The position numbers were made by a program, and so were the translations under genes. Below the pieces are notes generated by a model. It saw only the letters and a program-made list of their open reading frames with translations, made no database searches and was not told where the DNA came from. From DASQBT01 sp963746955 (GTDB lineage: Bacteria > Pseudomonadota > Gammaproteobacteria > Burkholderiales > Thiobacillaceae): a DNA stretch of 64,000 bases. Positions 7,889 to 16,899 of this stretch are shown here, piece by piece. The DNA is taken from the NCBI GenBank assembly GCA_963746955.1, contig CAVVDR010000002.1, positions 6,315 to 70,314 of the forward strand, given 5' to 3'. Numbering within the stretch: position 1 is the first letter of the stretch; every line of letters starts with the position of its first letter.

Positions 7889-10800
7889 TAATAGAGGATC
7901 TGGACGCTAGCGGGCTCTAGCCACTGCCCCAAGGACTCAATCAAGCAATCGTGAAGTTGGACCCGCCAGGCGTTCCCCAGCATGACTTCGCAGGCTGCCC
8001 GGCCATTGTGGTAGGCAATCCGTACGGGGCATCCGCTCTCAGCGCAGCGATAAGGCTCCAATAGTTCCTTTAGACGAAAACCATCTGACTGGCCGTTGCA
8101 GGTCAGACGTAGTTCCCGGGCGAACCGGGTGCGCGCGGTGTTCAGGTCAAAAATCTTTTCGGCGGTCACCCGCAAACCGCCCGAATAGTCATCCCGACTG
8201 ACCTTGCCTTCCACAACCAGAAGCTCATCCTCCTTAAGCCAATCCCGGTGAGTTTCCAATATCTCGGCAAAAACCACGACATCGAGTGTGCTGGTCCCGT
8301 CGTCCAACAGCACGATAGCCATTTTGCCGCGGCGCGAGATCTGAGTGCGGATCGACACAATGATGCCGGCCAACAGGCGGGGTTCGCGCGCCGGTTCCAG
8401 GTCTGCGAGGCGTTGCCGGACAAATCCTGACAACTCGCCGGCGTAGCCACTGTAGGGATGGCCGCTGAAGTAGAAGCCCATGACCGACTTTTCCTGCAAA
8501 AGTCTTTCCCGTTCCGGCCAGACAGGTGACGCCACATAAGGATTGCCGAGAGTGGCCGAATCGCTGTCTCCGAACAAACTATCCTGGGCCGCCCCGCGGG
8601 CGGCCTGGTCCGCCGCTTCCATGGCTGGAGCAATCGAGGCCATCAGGCTGGCACGATGATCGTTCATGCCATCGAATGCACCTGCCTTGACCAGGGCCTC
8701 CAGAACCCTGCGATTTAGACAGTGCTTGTCGACCCGCCGCGCCAGATCAAATACGCCGGTAAATTCGCCTCCTTCCGAGCGGGCTGCAACAATGGCTGAG
8801 ATTGCGGCCTCCCCGGTACCCTTGATTGCACCAAGGCCGTAACGGATCTGCCTATCCCCCATCGGCCCGAATCTATAACCGGAAATATTGATGTCAGGCG
8901 GAAGTATCGCAATGCCATTAGCCTTGCAGTCCTGAACAAACACCCGCACCTTCTCGGTGTCCGCCATTTCTGATGAAAGGGATGCCGCCATGAACTCGGC
9001 GGGATAATGTGCCTTGAGCCAAGCCGTGTAATAGGCGACCAGAGCGTACGCCGCGGAATGGGACTTGTTGAATCCATATTCGGCGAACTTCTCCATCAGA
9101 TCGAATAGGCGGCCTGCCAGGCTGTCCGTGACCCCGCGGCTTTTTGCCCCGGCCAAGAAGATTTCCCGCTGCTGGGCCATTTCTTCGGGCTTCTTCTTTC
9201 CCATAGCGCGCCGCAACAGATCTGCGCTACCCAAGGTGTAGCCCGCAAGGATTTGAGCAATCAGCATTACCTGCTCTTGGTACACGATGATCCCATAGGT
9301 GGATTTGAGAACCGGTTGCAGATCGGGATGAAAATACTCTGGCTTCTGCCGCCCCTGTTTGCGCGCAATAAAGTCATCAACCATGCCAGACCCCAACGGA
9401 CCCGGTCGGTTAAGGGCCATCAGGGCAATAATATCCTCAAAACAATCTGCATTAAGTTTACGCTCCAAGTCCTTGGCTGATCTAGACTCTGACTGGAACA
9501 CGGCCGTAGTATTGCCCGCACTGAAGAGTGCGTATACCGCCGGATCGTCTAGGCTCAGGCCTTCCAACTGGAAATTCTCTCTGTCCGGATGGCGACGCAC
9601 AAACGCGACCGCCTCAGCCAGAATAGTGAGCGTACGCAGGCCGAGAAAATCGAACTTCACCAGGCCAATGGCTTCCACATCGTCCTTGTCGAACTGCGAA
9701 ACTAAGCTTCCTGCGCCTTCCTGCCGGTAAAGGGGGCAGAAATCAGTCAGGCTGCCGGGGGCAATCAATATGCCTCCGGCATGCATGCCCACATTGCGGG
9801 TCAGATCCTCCAGCCGCTCTGCGAGCCCAAACAACTCCCTTACCCCCTCTTCCTGGTCGTAGCGCTCCTTGAGCTGAGGCTCCATTTGCAGGGCTCTTTT
9901 CAGCGAAACCGGCTTGACCCCTTCCACCGGAACCAGTTTCGACAGCTTATCGCAGTAGGTGTAGGGCATGTCCAGGACCCGGCCTACATCGCGGATGACC
10001 GACTTGGAGCCAAGCGTGCCGAATGTGGCGATCTGCGACACCGCATCGTGACCGTAGCGCTCTTTAACATACTGGATCACACGCTCACGATTGTCCTGGC
10101 AAAAATCCACGTCAAAGTCCGGCATAGATACGCGTTCTGGATTGAGAAAACGCTCGAATAGAAGGTCGTAACGCAATGGATCCAAATCAGTAATACCCAG
10201 GGTGTACGCGACCAGGGAGCCGGCACCTGATCCACGCCCCGGGCCGACAGGCACCCCATTATGCTTGGCCCAGTTGATAAAGTCGGCGACGATAAGGAAG
10301 TAGCCCGGAAACCCCATCTGGTTAATGGTGCCAAGCTCAAAATCAAGCCTCGCCTTGTATTCCGGGTAACGAGCCTGCCTGGTCATTTCATCCGGATAAA
10401 GAAGCTCCAGACGTTCAGCCAGCCCGGCTTCCGAGCGCTCAAGGATGTACTCCTCCAGACTCTGGTTCCGCGGTGTGGGAAACAGGGGCAACTTGCTCTT
10501 GTCCAGATCCAGGGCCAAATTGCAACGCTTGGCAATTTCCACGCTGTTAGCCAAGGCTTCCGGCAGATCGGCGAACAACTCTGTCATTTCCGCCGGCGTC
10601 TTGAAATACTGCTCCGGGGTAAAAAGCTTCGGGCGGCGACTGTCCGCCAACAAGTAACCCTCGGCAATGCAGACCCGGGCCTCGTGGGCCCTGTAATCTT
10701 CCGGATTGAGGAACTGGACCGGATGAGTGGCAACTGCCGGGATTCCCAGTTCTGAGCCGATCTCCAGCAGGCCGTCAATCAGCAATTCAGTTTCGGGCAA

Positions 10801-11322
10801 GCCGTAGCGCTGCAGTTCAAGATAGTACCGTTGCGGGAACACCTGACACCAGAACTCGGCCTGTTTGCGGGCCGCTGCCTGGTTACCCGCCAGCAGTGCC
10901 TGGGCCACCCCGGACTGAAAACCTCCGGCCAGGGCGAGCAGACCCTCCGTCCCTAGCCTTAACCATTCCGGGTCGATTTCGGCCCGTCCGCGGTTGAGAT
11001 TCTCCCGATACGCTCGGGACAGCAATGCGCACAGGCGACGATAGCCCGCACGATCCTGGACCAGAAGCAGAGCGCGAAATGGCCGGTTGCGGTCGGCAAG
11101 ATTACTGATGGAGACATCACAGCCGAATATGGGTTTGAGGCCCTTGCTCCGCGCCGCACGGTAATACTTAACCCAGCCGAACACATTGGACAAATCAGTC
11201 AGTGCCAACGCCGGCATGCGGCTTTCCAAGGCCTTGGCAACCGCCTCATTGATGCGGACCAAACCGTCGGTAACGGAGTACTCGGAATGAAGTCTTAGAT
11301 GGATGAAACCCGGCTCAGGCAT
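7885..11322 (-). CDS. dnaE: DNA polymerase III alpha subunit
   Basis: Replicative polymerase subunit, 1145 aa, a normal length for proteobacterial DnaE. It begins with the PHP domain (FIHLRLHSEYSVTDGL), continues into the palm domain whose catalytic acids are Asp402 and Asp404 in PDFDVDFC, then thumb and fingers (HSAAYALVAYYTAWLKAHYP), a helix-hairpin-helix segment and an OB fold (ISRRGKMAIVLLDDG). The final residues VQILYY are where DnaE proteins usually end. The TGA at 7887-7885 and the last base of the final Tyr codon come from the inserted IS630 end, so the native stop has been replaced with almost no change to the protein. Confidence 0.97.
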   Translation of the reverse strand: MPEPGFIHLRLHSEYSVTDGLVRINEAVAKALESRMPALALTDLSNVFGWVKYYRAARSKGLKPIFGCDVSISNLADRNRPFRALLLVQDRAGYRRLCALLSRAYRENLNRGRAEIDPEWLRLGTEGLLALAGGFQSGVAQALLAGNQAAARKQAEFWCQVFPQRYYLELQRYGLPETELLIDGLLEIGSELGIPAVATHPVQFLNPEDYRAHEARVCIAEGYLLADSRRPKLFTPEQYFKTPAEMTELFADLPEALANSVEIAKRCNLALDLDKSKLPLFPTPRNQSLEEYILERSEAGLAERLELLYPDEMTRQARYPEYKARLDFELGTINQMGFPGYFLIVADFINWAKHNGVPVGPGRGSGAGSLVAYTLGITDLDPLRYDLLFERFLNPERVSMPDFDVDFCQDNRERVIQYVKERYGHDAVSQIATFGTLGSKSVIRDVGRVLDMPYTYCDKLSKLVPVEGVKPVSLKRALQMEPQLKERYDQEEGVRELFGLAERLEDLTRNVGMHAGGILIAPGSLTDFCPLYRQEGAGSLVSQFDKDDVEAIGLVKFDFLGLRTLTILAEAVAFVRRHPDRENFQLEGLSLDDPAVYALFSAGNTTAVFQSESRSAKDLERKLNADCFEDIIALMALNRPGPLGSGMVDDFIARKQGRQKPEYFHPDLQPVLKSTYGIIVYQEQVMLIAQILAGYTLGSADLLRRAMGKKKPEEMAQQREIFLAGAKSRGVTDSLAGRLFDLMEKFAEYGFNKSHSAAYALVAYYTAWLKAHYPAEFMAASLSSEMADTEKVRVFVQDCKANGIAILPPDINISGYRFGPMGDRQIRYGLGAIKGTGEAAISAIVAARSEGGEFTGVFDLARRVDKHCLNRRVLEALVKAGAFDGMNDHRASLMASIAPAMEAADQAARGAAQDSLFGDSDSATLGNPYVASPVWPERERLLQEKSVMGFYFSGHPYSGYAGELSGFVRQRLADLEPAREPRLLAGIIVSIRTQISRRGKMAIVLLDDGTSTLDVVVFAEILETHRDWLKEDELLVVEGKVSRDDYSGGLRVTAEKIFDLNTARTRFARELRLTCNGQSDGFRLKELLEPYRCAESGCPVRIAYHNGRAACEVMLGNAWRVQLHDCLIESLGQWLEPASVQILYY

Positions 11323-11360
11323 GGCCGGATTTTAACCCGCGCCATCCTACGTCAGGACAG

Positions 11361-11388
11361 AAAAGACGGAGCAGCCCAGTTGGGCCGC
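11361..11388 (-). terminator. possible terminator downstream of the ammonium transporter gene
   Basis: Stem GCGGCCC/GGGCTGC (11382-11388 with 11371-11377, one G-U pair), followed on the minus strand by TCCGTC and then TTTT at 11364-11361. It lies between the transporter stop and dnaE. The T run starts 6 bp after the stem, so it may be inefficient. Confidence 0.4.
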
Positions 11389-11410
11389 CATGTCTGAAAG
11401 TCAACGGGCG

Positions 11411-12613
11411 TTACCAGTTGGTCTCCCGCTCGGGTGTGGCGGTAATCTTGTGTATGGACAGATCAGCGCCATTGAATTCTTCTTCCGCATCCAACCTCAG
11501 TCCGACGACGGCCTTAAGCACGCCATAAACCAGAAAGCCGCCCGCCAAGGCAACCAGGATGCCGATGCTGGTGCCCACCAGTTGGGCAAGCAGGCTGACA
11601 CCACCGGTCCCTCCAAGTCTCGCGGAGCCAAAAATACCGGCGGCAATTCCTCCCCAGGTGCCACACAGGCCGTGCAGGGGCCAGACTCCAAGCACATCAT
11701 CAATCTTCAACCGGTTTTGCGTCAGCGTGAACATCCACACAAACAGGCCGCCTGCTACACCGCCGGTGACCAGTGCGCCTATGGGATGCATGACATCCGA
11801 ACCGGCACACACGGCAACCAGACCGGCCAATGGCCCATTATGGATAAATCCCGGGTCGTTCTTGCCCACAAACAAGGCAGCCAGGGTTCCCCCCACCATG
11901 GCCATCAACGAATTGACTGCAACCAGTCCGCTGATCCCGCTCAAGCTTTGCGCAGACATCACATTAAAGCCAAACCAGCCTACTGTAAGTACCCAGGCGC
12001 CCAAGGCAAGGAAGGGAATGTTGGAAGGCGGATGCGCCGAGATGCCGCCATCCTTCTGGTAGCGTCCCCTGCGCGCGCCGAGCAGAATTACTGCAGCCAA
12101 GGCTATCCATCCGCCCATGGCATGAACTACCACCGAGCCGGCGAAATCATGAAACTTGGCGCCATACGCGGCATTTATCCAGGCCTGAATGCCATAGGAT
12201 CCATTCCATGCGATGCCTTCAAAGAACGGGTAAACAAAGCCCACCAGGATGAATGTGGCAGCGAACTGTGGGTAGAACCTGGCCCGCTCTGCGATACCTC
12301 CGGATACGATGGCTGGCACGGCGGCCGCAAAAGTCAGAAGAAAAAAGAACCTGACCAGTTCATACCCGTTCTTGGCCGTAAGTTGACCAGCAGCGGGGAA
12401 GAAATCCACCCCATAGGCGATACTGTAGCCGATAAAAAAATACGCGATGGTGGACGCACTGAAGTCGGTAAGAATCTTGACCAGGGCGTTCACCTGGTTC
12501 TTTTTCCGCACCGTACCGAGTTCAAGAAAAGCAAACCCGGAATGCATGGACAGGACCAGGATTGCTCCAAGCAACACAAATAGAACATCACCGCCATTTT
12601 TCAGGCCGTCCAT
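11411..12613 (-). CDS. amtB: ammonium transporter (Amt family)
   Basis: A 400-aa inner-membrane ammonia channel with about eleven hydrophobic helices. Typical Amt signatures are visible: GFAFLELGTVRKKN near the start, DFAGSVVVHAMGGWIAL with the conserved helix-5 Asp-Phe-Ala-Gly, and WPLHGLCGTWGGIAAGIF containing a pore histidine. Translation should start at ATG 12613 because GAGGAGG lies 6-7 bp upstream; an ATG 14 codons earlier has no such site and would add a Cys/Glu-rich leader not seen in Amt proteins. No glnK partner gene is adjacent, unlike the common glnK-amtB arrangement. Confidence 0.93.
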   Translation of the reverse strand: MDGLKNGGDVLFVLLGAILVLSMHSGFAFLELGTVRKKNQVNALVKILTDFSASTIAYFFIGYSIAYGVDFFPAAGQLTAKNGYELVRFFFLLTFAAAVPAIVSGGIAERARFYPQFAATFILVGFVYPFFEGIAWNGSYGIQAWINAAYGAKFHDFAGSVVVHAMGGWIALAAVILLGARRGRYQKDGGISAHPPSNIPFLALGAWVLTVGWFGFNVMSAQSLSGISGLVAVNSLMAMVGGTLAALFVGKNDPGFIHNGPLAGLVAVCAGSDVMHPIGALVTGGVAGGLFVWMFTLTQNRLKIDDVLGVWPLHGLCGTWGGIAAGIFGSARLGGTGGVSLLAQLVGTSIGILVALAGGFLVYGVLKAVVGLRLDAEEEFNGADLSIHKITATPERETNW

Positions 12614-12680
12614 GTAAACCTCCTCACAATTCGAACACTCGGGAAGAAACCCCATTCCAGTGCACTATCTCGTTACCGCA

Positions 12681-13532
12681 CTATTGGGGCGTGTCGGATC
12701 TACTTTTTTCTTCGGCCTCGATCTGGTCCAGTTCCTGTTCCATTTCGTCATCCGACATCGGGACATAGTCAGTGGGATAGGGCGCGGCTTCTGCGATCGA
12801 TTCCGCTCGGGGTTTGATCATGAAACGAGCCACCAGGATGCCCACTTCGTATAAGAGCCATAAGGGCACAGCCAGTAAAGTTTGAGAAAGAATGTCCGGG
12901 GGGGTAAAAATGGCGCCGATGACAAACGCGCCCACAATGACGTAAGGCCTTATGTCAACCAACTTGTCGATTGAAACCCAGCCAAACTTCACCATCAGCA
13001 CCACCAGAACGGGCACTTCAAAGGTGACGCCAAAAGCCAGGAATAGGGTCAGCACAAAGTCCACGTACTTGCCGATGTCGGTCGCCATTTCGACCCCGGC
13101 TGGCGTGAATCCCACAATTGCGCCAAACACGATGGGAAACACCGCAAAATACGCAAACGCCATGCCGGTGATGAACAACACCACCGCGGACACTATGATC
13201 GGGAGCCCCAGGCGCTTTTCATGCTCGTAGAGGCCTGGCGCGATAAACGCCCAAGCCTGATACAGTACCCAAGGCAACGCAATCAGGAAGGCTGCCAACA
13301 TGGTGACCTTTACGGGTACGAAGAAGGGCGCGGTCACTTCCGTCGCGATCAGGTGTCCACCCTGCGGCAACGCAACCAGCAAAGGTTTGGCCAGCAGCGC
13401 ATATATGTCCTTGGCCCAAGGGAACAGACAGATAAAGATGATCACAATTGCCAGAACCGCGCGTACCAGGCGATCACGCAGCTCGACCAGATGGGAAATG
13501 AATGAGTCCCCTTTGGTCTGAGCGTTGCTCAT
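12681..13532 (-). CDS. tatC: twin-arginine translocase subunit TatC
   Basis: Polytopic core of the Tat export machinery, which recognises the twin-arginine signal. The 283-aa protein has the N-terminal signature SFISHLVELRDRLVRAV, six hydrophobic helices, and FIAPGLYEHEKR in the first periplasmic/cytoplasmic loop region. A charged C-terminal tail (DDEMEQELDQIEAEEK) extends about 30 residues beyond the last helix. It overlaps tatB by 4 bp and closes the his-hinT-tat gene run. Confidence 0.96.
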   Translation of the reverse strand: MSNAQTKGDSFISHLVELRDRLVRAVLAIVIIFICLFPWAKDIYALLAKPLLVALPQGGHLIATEVTAPFFVPVKVTMLAAFLIALPWVLYQAWAFIAPGLYEHEKRLGLPIIVSAVVLFITGMAFAYFAVFPIVFGAIVGFTPAGVEMATDIGKYVDFVLTLFLAFGVTFEVPVLVVLMVKFGWVSIDKLVDIRPYVIVGAFVIGAIFTPPDILSQTLLAVPLWLLYEVGILVARFMIKPRAESIAEAAPYPTDYVPMSDDEMEQELDQIEAEEKSRSDTPQ

Positions 13533-13993
13533 GCTTTGTCTTGGCGACCAGATTCAGACGTGGGTTCCTCGGAAGCGGGAGCGGGCGTTCCGGGATGTCC
13601 CCCCAGCAAGAAAGGCCCATCCTTCAATACCCCTTCTCCGGACTCGGCTGCTGGAGTCTCCTGTGGCTTCTGCTCCTCCTGTATTCCCACCGCCGCCATC
13701 ACTTTATCCTTGGTGCCAAGCTCGTCTCGCAGTTGGTATTCAGTTTCACTGGCCTTGCTTTCCAAACTTCTGGCGCCTAATTCCACCGACTCCTTGAACG
13801 CCTGTCCGGCCTTGCGCAGTTCGTCCAGTTCCATTTCGCGGCTGATATCTGATTTGACGCTGTTGACGTAGCGCTGGAAACGCCCAAACAGATGACCCGC
13901 CGTGCGGGCCACCTTGGGCAAACGCTCCGGGCCAATGACGATCAGCGCCACGACGCCTATGAGTATCAGTTCAGAAAAGCTGAAATCGAACAT
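13529..13993 (-). CDS. tatB: twin-arginine translocase subunit TatB
   Basis: The 154-aa protein opens with FDFSFSELILIGVVALIVIGPERLPKVARTAG, a single N-terminal membrane helix with the conserved Glu and GPERLP turn, then an amphipathic helix and a long Pro/Glu-rich cytoplasmic tail. TatB binds TatC in the substrate receptor complex. Its ATG lies immediately upstream-adjacent to the heptamer repeat tract that separates it from tatA. Confidence 0.93.
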   Translation of the reverse strand: MFDFSFSELILIGVVALIVIGPERLPKVARTAGHLFGRFQRYVNSVKSDISREMELDELRKAGQAFKESVELGARSLESKASETEYQLRDELGTKDKVMAAVGIQEEQKPQETPAAESGEGVLKDGPFLLGGHPGTPAPASEEPTSESGRQDKA

Positions 13994-13994
13994 G

Positions 13995-14066
13995 TCAGGG
14001 ATCAGGGATCAGGGATCAGGGATCAGGGATCACAGGGGGCCAAAAGGGGGCCAAAAGGGGCTTGCC
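13995..14066. repeat. tandem heptamer tract and GGGGGCCAAAA repeats
   Basis: Five perfect copies of TCAGGGA (13995-14029) are followed by two to three copies of an 11-bp unit, GGGGGCCAAAA (about 14034-14063), between tatB and tatA. The same TCAGGGA word recurs next to the 5S rRNA gene (60838-60860) and downstream of hisC (18234-18240), so it may be a dispersed intergenic repeat of this genome. Confidence 0.85.
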
Positions 14067-14094
14067 CTGAATTCTCAATCCTCACCCCTGCCTT

Positions 14095-14310
14095 TCAGGA
14101 GCTCTGTTTATCCTTCACTTCAGCGTCTACAGTCCGGCCGGACGATTCGCTGGTGTCAGAAATCTTGGTACTTTCCTCCTTCATGGAATCCTTGAAGTTC
14201 TTCACTGCGCCGCCCAAATCGGAACCCATGTTGCGCAATTTCTTGGTCCCAAAGATCAACAAGACGATCAGCAGGACAATCAGCCAGTGCCAGATACTAA
14301 AACTACCCAT
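14095..14310 (-). CDS. tatA: twin-arginine translocase subunit TatA
   Basis: Small (71 aa) Tat pore-forming subunit. It has one N-terminal transmembrane helix (FSIWHWLIVLLIVLLIFG), then the FGTKKLRNMGSDLGGAVKNFK hinge and amphipathic helix that define TatA, and a short charged tail. It lies 20 bp after hinT and about 100 bp before tatB, the gap being taken up by the repeats. Confidence 0.95.
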   Translation of the reverse strand: MGSFSIWHWLIVLLIVLLIFGTKKLRNMGSDLGGAVKNFKDSMKEESTKISDTSESSGRTVDAEVKDKQSS

Positions 14311-14330
14311 GGTCAGTCTCCTTTATTCGA

Positions 14331-14666
14331 TCAGATGCGACTGGGTTCGCCGCCGCCGAATACGTGAACGTGAATGTGAAACACTTCCTGTCCGCCACCA
14401 GGCCCGGTGTTGATCAGGGTCTTGAAGCCAGCTTCGAGTCCTTGTTCCTTGGCCAGCCTGGGCGCAAGCGTCAGTATCCGGCCAAGCAGATTTTCATGTT
14501 CCCGCCCGCAATCCGCGAGCGATGAAATGTGGACCTTAGGGATAAGCATGAAATGAACCCGCGCGAATGGATGGATGTCGTGAAAGGCCAGGATCTCATC
14601 GTCTTCATACACCTTCTTGCACGGCACTTGCCCGGCTACGATCCTGCAGAAAATGCATTCGGTCAT
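14331..14666 (-). CDS. hinT: HIT-family purine nucleoside phosphoramidase
   Basis: The 111-aa protein has the histidine-triad motif HIHVHV with His97, His99 and His101, plus N-terminal CIFCRIVAGQVPCKKVYED. HinT proteins hydrolyse adenosine phosphoramidates and aminoacyl-adenylates. The start overlaps the hisE stop by 4 bp, and a position between hisE and tatA is common in betaproteobacteria. Confidence 0.95.
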   Translation of the reverse strand: MTECIFCRIVAGQVPCKKVYEDDEILAFHDIHPFARVHFMLIPKVHISSLADCGREHENLLGRILTLAPRLAKEQGLEAGFKTLINTGPGGGQEVFHIHVHVFGGGEPSRI

Positions 14667-14983
14667 GATTTTCTCGATGCCTTTTCCTCAATCCCTGATC
14701 TGCCTTCGCGCCGACCAAGCTCATTCAGTACGTCCTGGGCACTCAGCCCCCGGCTCGCCAGCAAGATCAGGCAATGAAACCATAGATCGGCCACTTCGTA
14801 GACGATCTTTTCGTTCTGCCCGTCCTTGGCCGCCATAACGGTCTCGGTTGCCTCTTCACCGACCTTCTTCAGGATAGCATCCAGGCCCTTGGCGTAGAGC
14901 CTGGCAACATAAGACGAGTCCGGATCAGCCCCTTTATGGGCTTCCAGCGTTTCAGTCAGACGCTGTAGGATGTCGGTACTCAT
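14663..14983 (-). CDS. hisE: phosphoribosyl-ATP pyrophosphatase
   Basis: Second step of histidine biosynthesis, converting PR-ATP to PR-AMP. The 106-aa all-alpha protein shows the MazG-like acid cluster KVGEEATETVMAAKDG and YEVADLWFHCLILL. It is a separate gene from hisI here, whereas enterics have a HisIE fusion. It overlaps hisI and hinT by 4 bp each, so the genes are tightly coupled. Confidence 0.96.
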   Translation of the reverse strand: MSTDILQRLTETLEAHKGADPDSSYVARLYAKGLDAILKKVGEEATETVMAAKDGQNEKIVYEVADLWFHCLILLASRGLSAQDVLNELGRREGRSGIEEKASRKS

Positions 14984-15366
14984 GGGTGATAAATGTCCCT
15001 GGGGTCTTTCAAAACCGGGTCCACCGCCACCCAGGCACCCTCTTTCAGCACCCGGTAGAAGCAGGACTGCCTACCCGTATGACAGGCAATTCCTCCCTGC
15101 TGTTCCACTTTCAGGACAATGACATCTTCGTCGCAATCCAGGCGGACTTCACTCACCTTCTGCGCATGGCCGGACTCTTCGCCCTTCTGCCAAAGCCGGT
15201 TGCGCGAACGCGACCAGTATACCGCCTCTCCCTTTTCCACCGTAAGCGCAAGCGCCTCCCGGTTCATCCAGGCTAACATGAGTATGCGTCCGCTTGCGGC
15301 ATCCTGGGCAATGGCTGGTACCAACCCGTCCCCATCCCAGCGCACTGCATCGAGCCACGTACTCAC
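14980..15366 (-). CDS. hisI: phosphoribosyl-AMP cyclohydrolase
   Basis: Third step of histidine biosynthesis. The 128-aa enzyme has the metal-binding and active-site motifs WMNREAL, YWSRSRNRLWQKGEESGH, DCDEDVIVLKVEQQGGIACHTG and SCFYR, with the Asp/Cys/His ligands in place. It overlaps hisF and hisE by 4 bp. Confidence 0.97.
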   Translation of the reverse strand: MSTWLDAVRWDGDGLVPAIAQDAASGRILMLAWMNREALALTVEKGEAVYWSRSRNRLWQKGEESGHAQKVSEVRLDCDEDVIVLKVEQQGGIACHTGRQSCFYRVLKEGAWVAVDPVLKDPRDIYHP

Positions 15367-16118
15367 AGCCGGACCTCCACACCATGCTGCTTCATGTAGC
15401 GTTTGGCTTCGCCCACGGTAAATTCGCCAAAGTGAAAAATGCTGGCCGCGAGCACGGCGTCCGCATGACCTTGCTGGACGCCATCAACCAGATGCTGAAG
15501 ATTGCCCACCCCTCCGCTGGCAATTATGGGAATATCGACCGCATCGGAAATCCGGCGCGTCAGTTCGAGATCAAACCCGCTCTTGGTTCCGTCCCGGTCC
15601 ATGGACGTAAGGAGCAGTTCTCCGGCCCCCGAGCGCTCCATCTTCTTCGCCCACTCGACCGCATCCAGTCCGGTGGGCTTGCGTCCGCCGTGCGTATAGA
15701 CCTCCCAGTGCTCGCCCACACGTTTGGCGTCAATCGCCACCACGATACATTGGGCACCGAAATAATCCGTGGCGTCTACTACAAGCTGCGGATCAACGAC
15801 TGCCGCGGTATTGATGCCGACCTTGTCTGCACCGGCATTCAGCAGGCGCCGTACGTCCTCGACCTTTCGCACCCCGCCCCCAACGGTCAGTGGAATGAAC
15901 ACTTGGGAAGCCACGTCTTCAATGATGTGCAGAATCAGATCGCGATTATCGGAGCTTGCGGTAATGTCCAAGAAAGTCAGTTCATCGGCGCCGGCATCGT
16001 TGTAGCGCCGTGAGATTTCGACCGGATCGCCTGCGTCCTGCAGTTCGACAAAGTTGACGCCTTTGACAACACGGCCGGCAGTCACGTCAAGACAGGGGAT
16101 TATGCGTTTGGCCAGCAC
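15363..16118 (-). CDS. hisF: imidazole glycerol phosphate synthase, cyclase subunit
   Basis: TIM-barrel subunit that joins PRFAR with ammonia from HisH to give imidazole glycerol phosphate and AICAR. Starting at GTG 16118 gives 251 aa beginning VLAKRIIPCLDV, with the catalytic Asp at position 11, and TSMDRDGTKSG carrying the second catalytic Asp. The frame is open for 48 more codons upstream, but those lie inside hisA. The GTG sits one base after the hisA TAG, consistent with coupled translation. Confidence 0.96.
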   Translation of the reverse strand: MLAKRIIPCLDVTAGRVVKGVNFVELQDAGDPVEISRRYNDAGADELTFLDITASSDNRDLILHIIEDVASQVFIPLTVGGGVRKVEDVRRLLNAGADKVGINTAAVVDPQLVVDATDYFGAQCIVVAIDAKRVGEHWEVYTHGGRKPTGLDAVEWAKKMERSGAGELLLTSMDRDGTKSGFDLELTRRISDAVDIPIIASGGVGNLQHLVDGVQQGHADAVLAASIFHFGEFTVGEAKRYMKQHGVEVRL

Positions 16119-16119
16119 G

Positions 16120-16875
16120 CTATTTGCCGTACACGCTGCCGGCCAGTTCATCCGCCAGTTTCTGCGCCTGGGTAAAATCCAGCGTACCCTGATAAATCGC
16201 CCGGCCGGTAATGGCGCCCATAATACCTTCCCCAGCCACTGCACATAAGTTACGCACGTCATCCAGATTGGTCACGCCGCCGCTGGCAATCACGGGGATA
16301 TGCAGCGCGCGTGCGAGGCGCACCGTCGCCTCAACATTCACGCCGTTCAGCATGCCATCCCGGCCTATGTCCGTATAGATGACCGCCTCCACCCCGTAAT
16401 CCTCAAAGCGTTTGGCTAGGTCAACCACATCATGCCCAGTGAGCTTGGACCAGCCCTCCACCGCCACCTTGCCATCCCTGGCATCCAAGCCTACCATCAC
16501 ATGGCCCGGAAACGCGTCGCAGGCTTCGTGCAGAAAACCGGGGTTCTTCACCGCCGCCGTACCGATGATTACATAGCGAATGCCGTCATCGAGATAACGT
16601 TCGATTGTGGCCAAGTCGCGAATTCCTCCACCCAGTTGCACCGGAATTTCGTCGCCTAACTCCTCGACAATTGCCTGGATGGCTTCCTCGTTCACGGGTT
16701 TGCCGGCAAACGCGCCATTCAGGTCCACCAGATGCAGGCGCCGCCCCCCCTGCTCCACCCAGTGCCGGGCCATGGCCGCCGGCTGTTCGGAAAATACCGT
16801 GGCCGTGCGCATTTCGCCCTGTTCCAGGCGCACACAATGACCGTCCTTGAGGTCGATGGCGGGAATCATCAGCAT
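16120..16875 (-). CDS. hisA: phosphoribosylformimino-5-aminoimidazole carboxamide ribotide isomerase
   Basis: 251-aa TIM-barrel isomerase, homologous to HisF. Motifs: MLMIPAIDLKDG with the catalytic Asp8, VQLGGGIRDL, and VIYTDIGRDGMLNG with the second acidic residue. It lies 24 bp after hisH and ends one base before hisF. Confidence 0.97.
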   Translation of the reverse strand: MLMIPAIDLKDGHCVRLEQGEMRTATVFSEQPAAMARHWVEQGGRRLHLVDLNGAFAGKPVNEEAIQAIVEELGDEIPVQLGGGIRDLATIERYLDDGIRYVIIGTAAVKNPGFLHEACDAFPGHVMVGLDARDGKVAVEGWSKLTGHDVVDLAKRFEDYGVEAVIYTDIGRDGMLNGVNVEATVRLARALHIPVIASGGVTNLDDVRNLCAVAGEGIMGAITGRAIYQGTLDFTQAQKLADELAGSVYGK

Positions 16876-16899
16876 GATATGTAAGGCAAGTAGGGATTG

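Noticed and set aside
11390..12583. 397-codon open frame on the plus strand
   Set aside because: Antisense to the ammonium transporter gene; low-complexity reading.
13995..14066. Possible CRISPR-like array
   Set aside because: The units are contiguous 7- and 11-bp repeats without unique spacers, and no cas gene is present.
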